Source of the DNA: Alphaproteobacteria bacterium
Lineage (GTDB): Bacteria; Pseudomonadota; Alphaproteobacteria; JABSOH01; JABAAW01
Length of the DNA: 6,658 bases
Direction of reading: 5' to 3'
NCBI GenBank assembly: GCA_014238935.1
Contig: JABAAD010000038.1
Location: 1-6,658, forward strand
Shown: piece after piece, positions 6,631 through 6,658 of the stretch
How the letters are laid out: every line of letters starts with the position of its first letter
Numbering within the stretch: position 1 is the first letter of the stretch
Program-made: the position numbers and the translations under genes
Notes under the pieces: generated by a model
Seen by the model: the letters and a program-made list of their open reading frames with translations, nothing else
Databases searched by the model: none
What the model was told of the DNA's origin: nothing

Positions 6631-6658
6631 CCGCGCCTTAGAGGGGGAGGGGGCGCGG
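6631..6658. terminator. Possible transcription terminator hairpin, cut by the window edge
   Basis: CCGCGCC (6631-6637) and GGCGCGG (6652-6658) form a perfect 7-base inverted repeat around a 14-base purine-rich loop, 72 bases after the acnA stop. The left arm is preceded by AAAAAGAGATC (6619-6629). If the palindrome continues past the edge with GGATCTCTTTTT, this would be a classic two-way terminator. The U-tract needed for the plus direction is outside the window. No gene is visible between 6559 and the edge. Confidence 0.45.

Noticed and set aside
1..6658. CRISPR arrays, insertion sequences, tRNA or rRNA genes
   Set aside because: No regularly spaced repeats, transposase-like frames with terminal repeats, or cloverleaf or rRNA signature sequences were seen. 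Almost all bases are accounted for by four protein genes.

Overview
The window holds three genes on the minus strand and one divergent gene on the plus strand. They are packed tightly and separated by a single 148-base divergent intergenic region. Base composition looks moderately GC-rich throughout. Short gaps, Shine-Dalgarno-like sites and gene content indicate a Gram-negative bacterium. From memory, the aconitase wording (N-terminal VDSF, ICHQVNLEYLAQ, TLRYLRLTGR, NSYGARRGNHEVMMRG) is closest to alphaproteobacterial aconitases, but this is a weak taxonomic hint that no search has tested.

Minus-strand block, read in transcription order (right to left). (1) 3725-3213 encodes a 170-aa stand-alone cyclic-nucleotide-binding domain with no DNA-binding domain. 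(2) After a 28-base gap, 3184-404 encodes a 926-aa redox fusion. It joins a multi-pass membrane domain carrying NosR/NapH-like CP motifs and one CxxCxxCxxxC [4Fe-4S] motif, then a [2Fe-2S] domain whose third ligand position is Asp as in succinate dehydrogenase SdhB, and finally a NirB/rubredoxin-reductase-type FAD and NAD(P)H oxidoreductase. (3) Six bases after its stop, 397-1 is the start of a dGTP triphosphohydrolase (dgt) gene that runs off the left edge. It was recovered by translating the edge, since it has no stop inside the window. The spacing suggests one operon.

Plus strand: 3874-6558 is a complete acnA-type aconitate hydratase (894 aa) with the three cluster cysteines and the usual substrate-site motifs. 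It is followed by about 100 bases without a recognisable gene, ending in a GC-rich inverted repeat cut by the window edge.

How it may fit together (inference): the cyclic-nucleotide-binding protein and the redox fusion look like a sensor and effector pair. NAD(P)H electrons would pass through FAD and [2Fe-2S] to the membrane [4Fe-4S] unit and then to an unknown acceptor. The pair shares its upstream region with aconitase, a TCA-cycle enzyme with an oxygen-sensitive cluster. The fusion and its small cNMP-binding partner are the least ordinary part of the window. The dGTPase and aconitase look like ordinary housekeeping genes.
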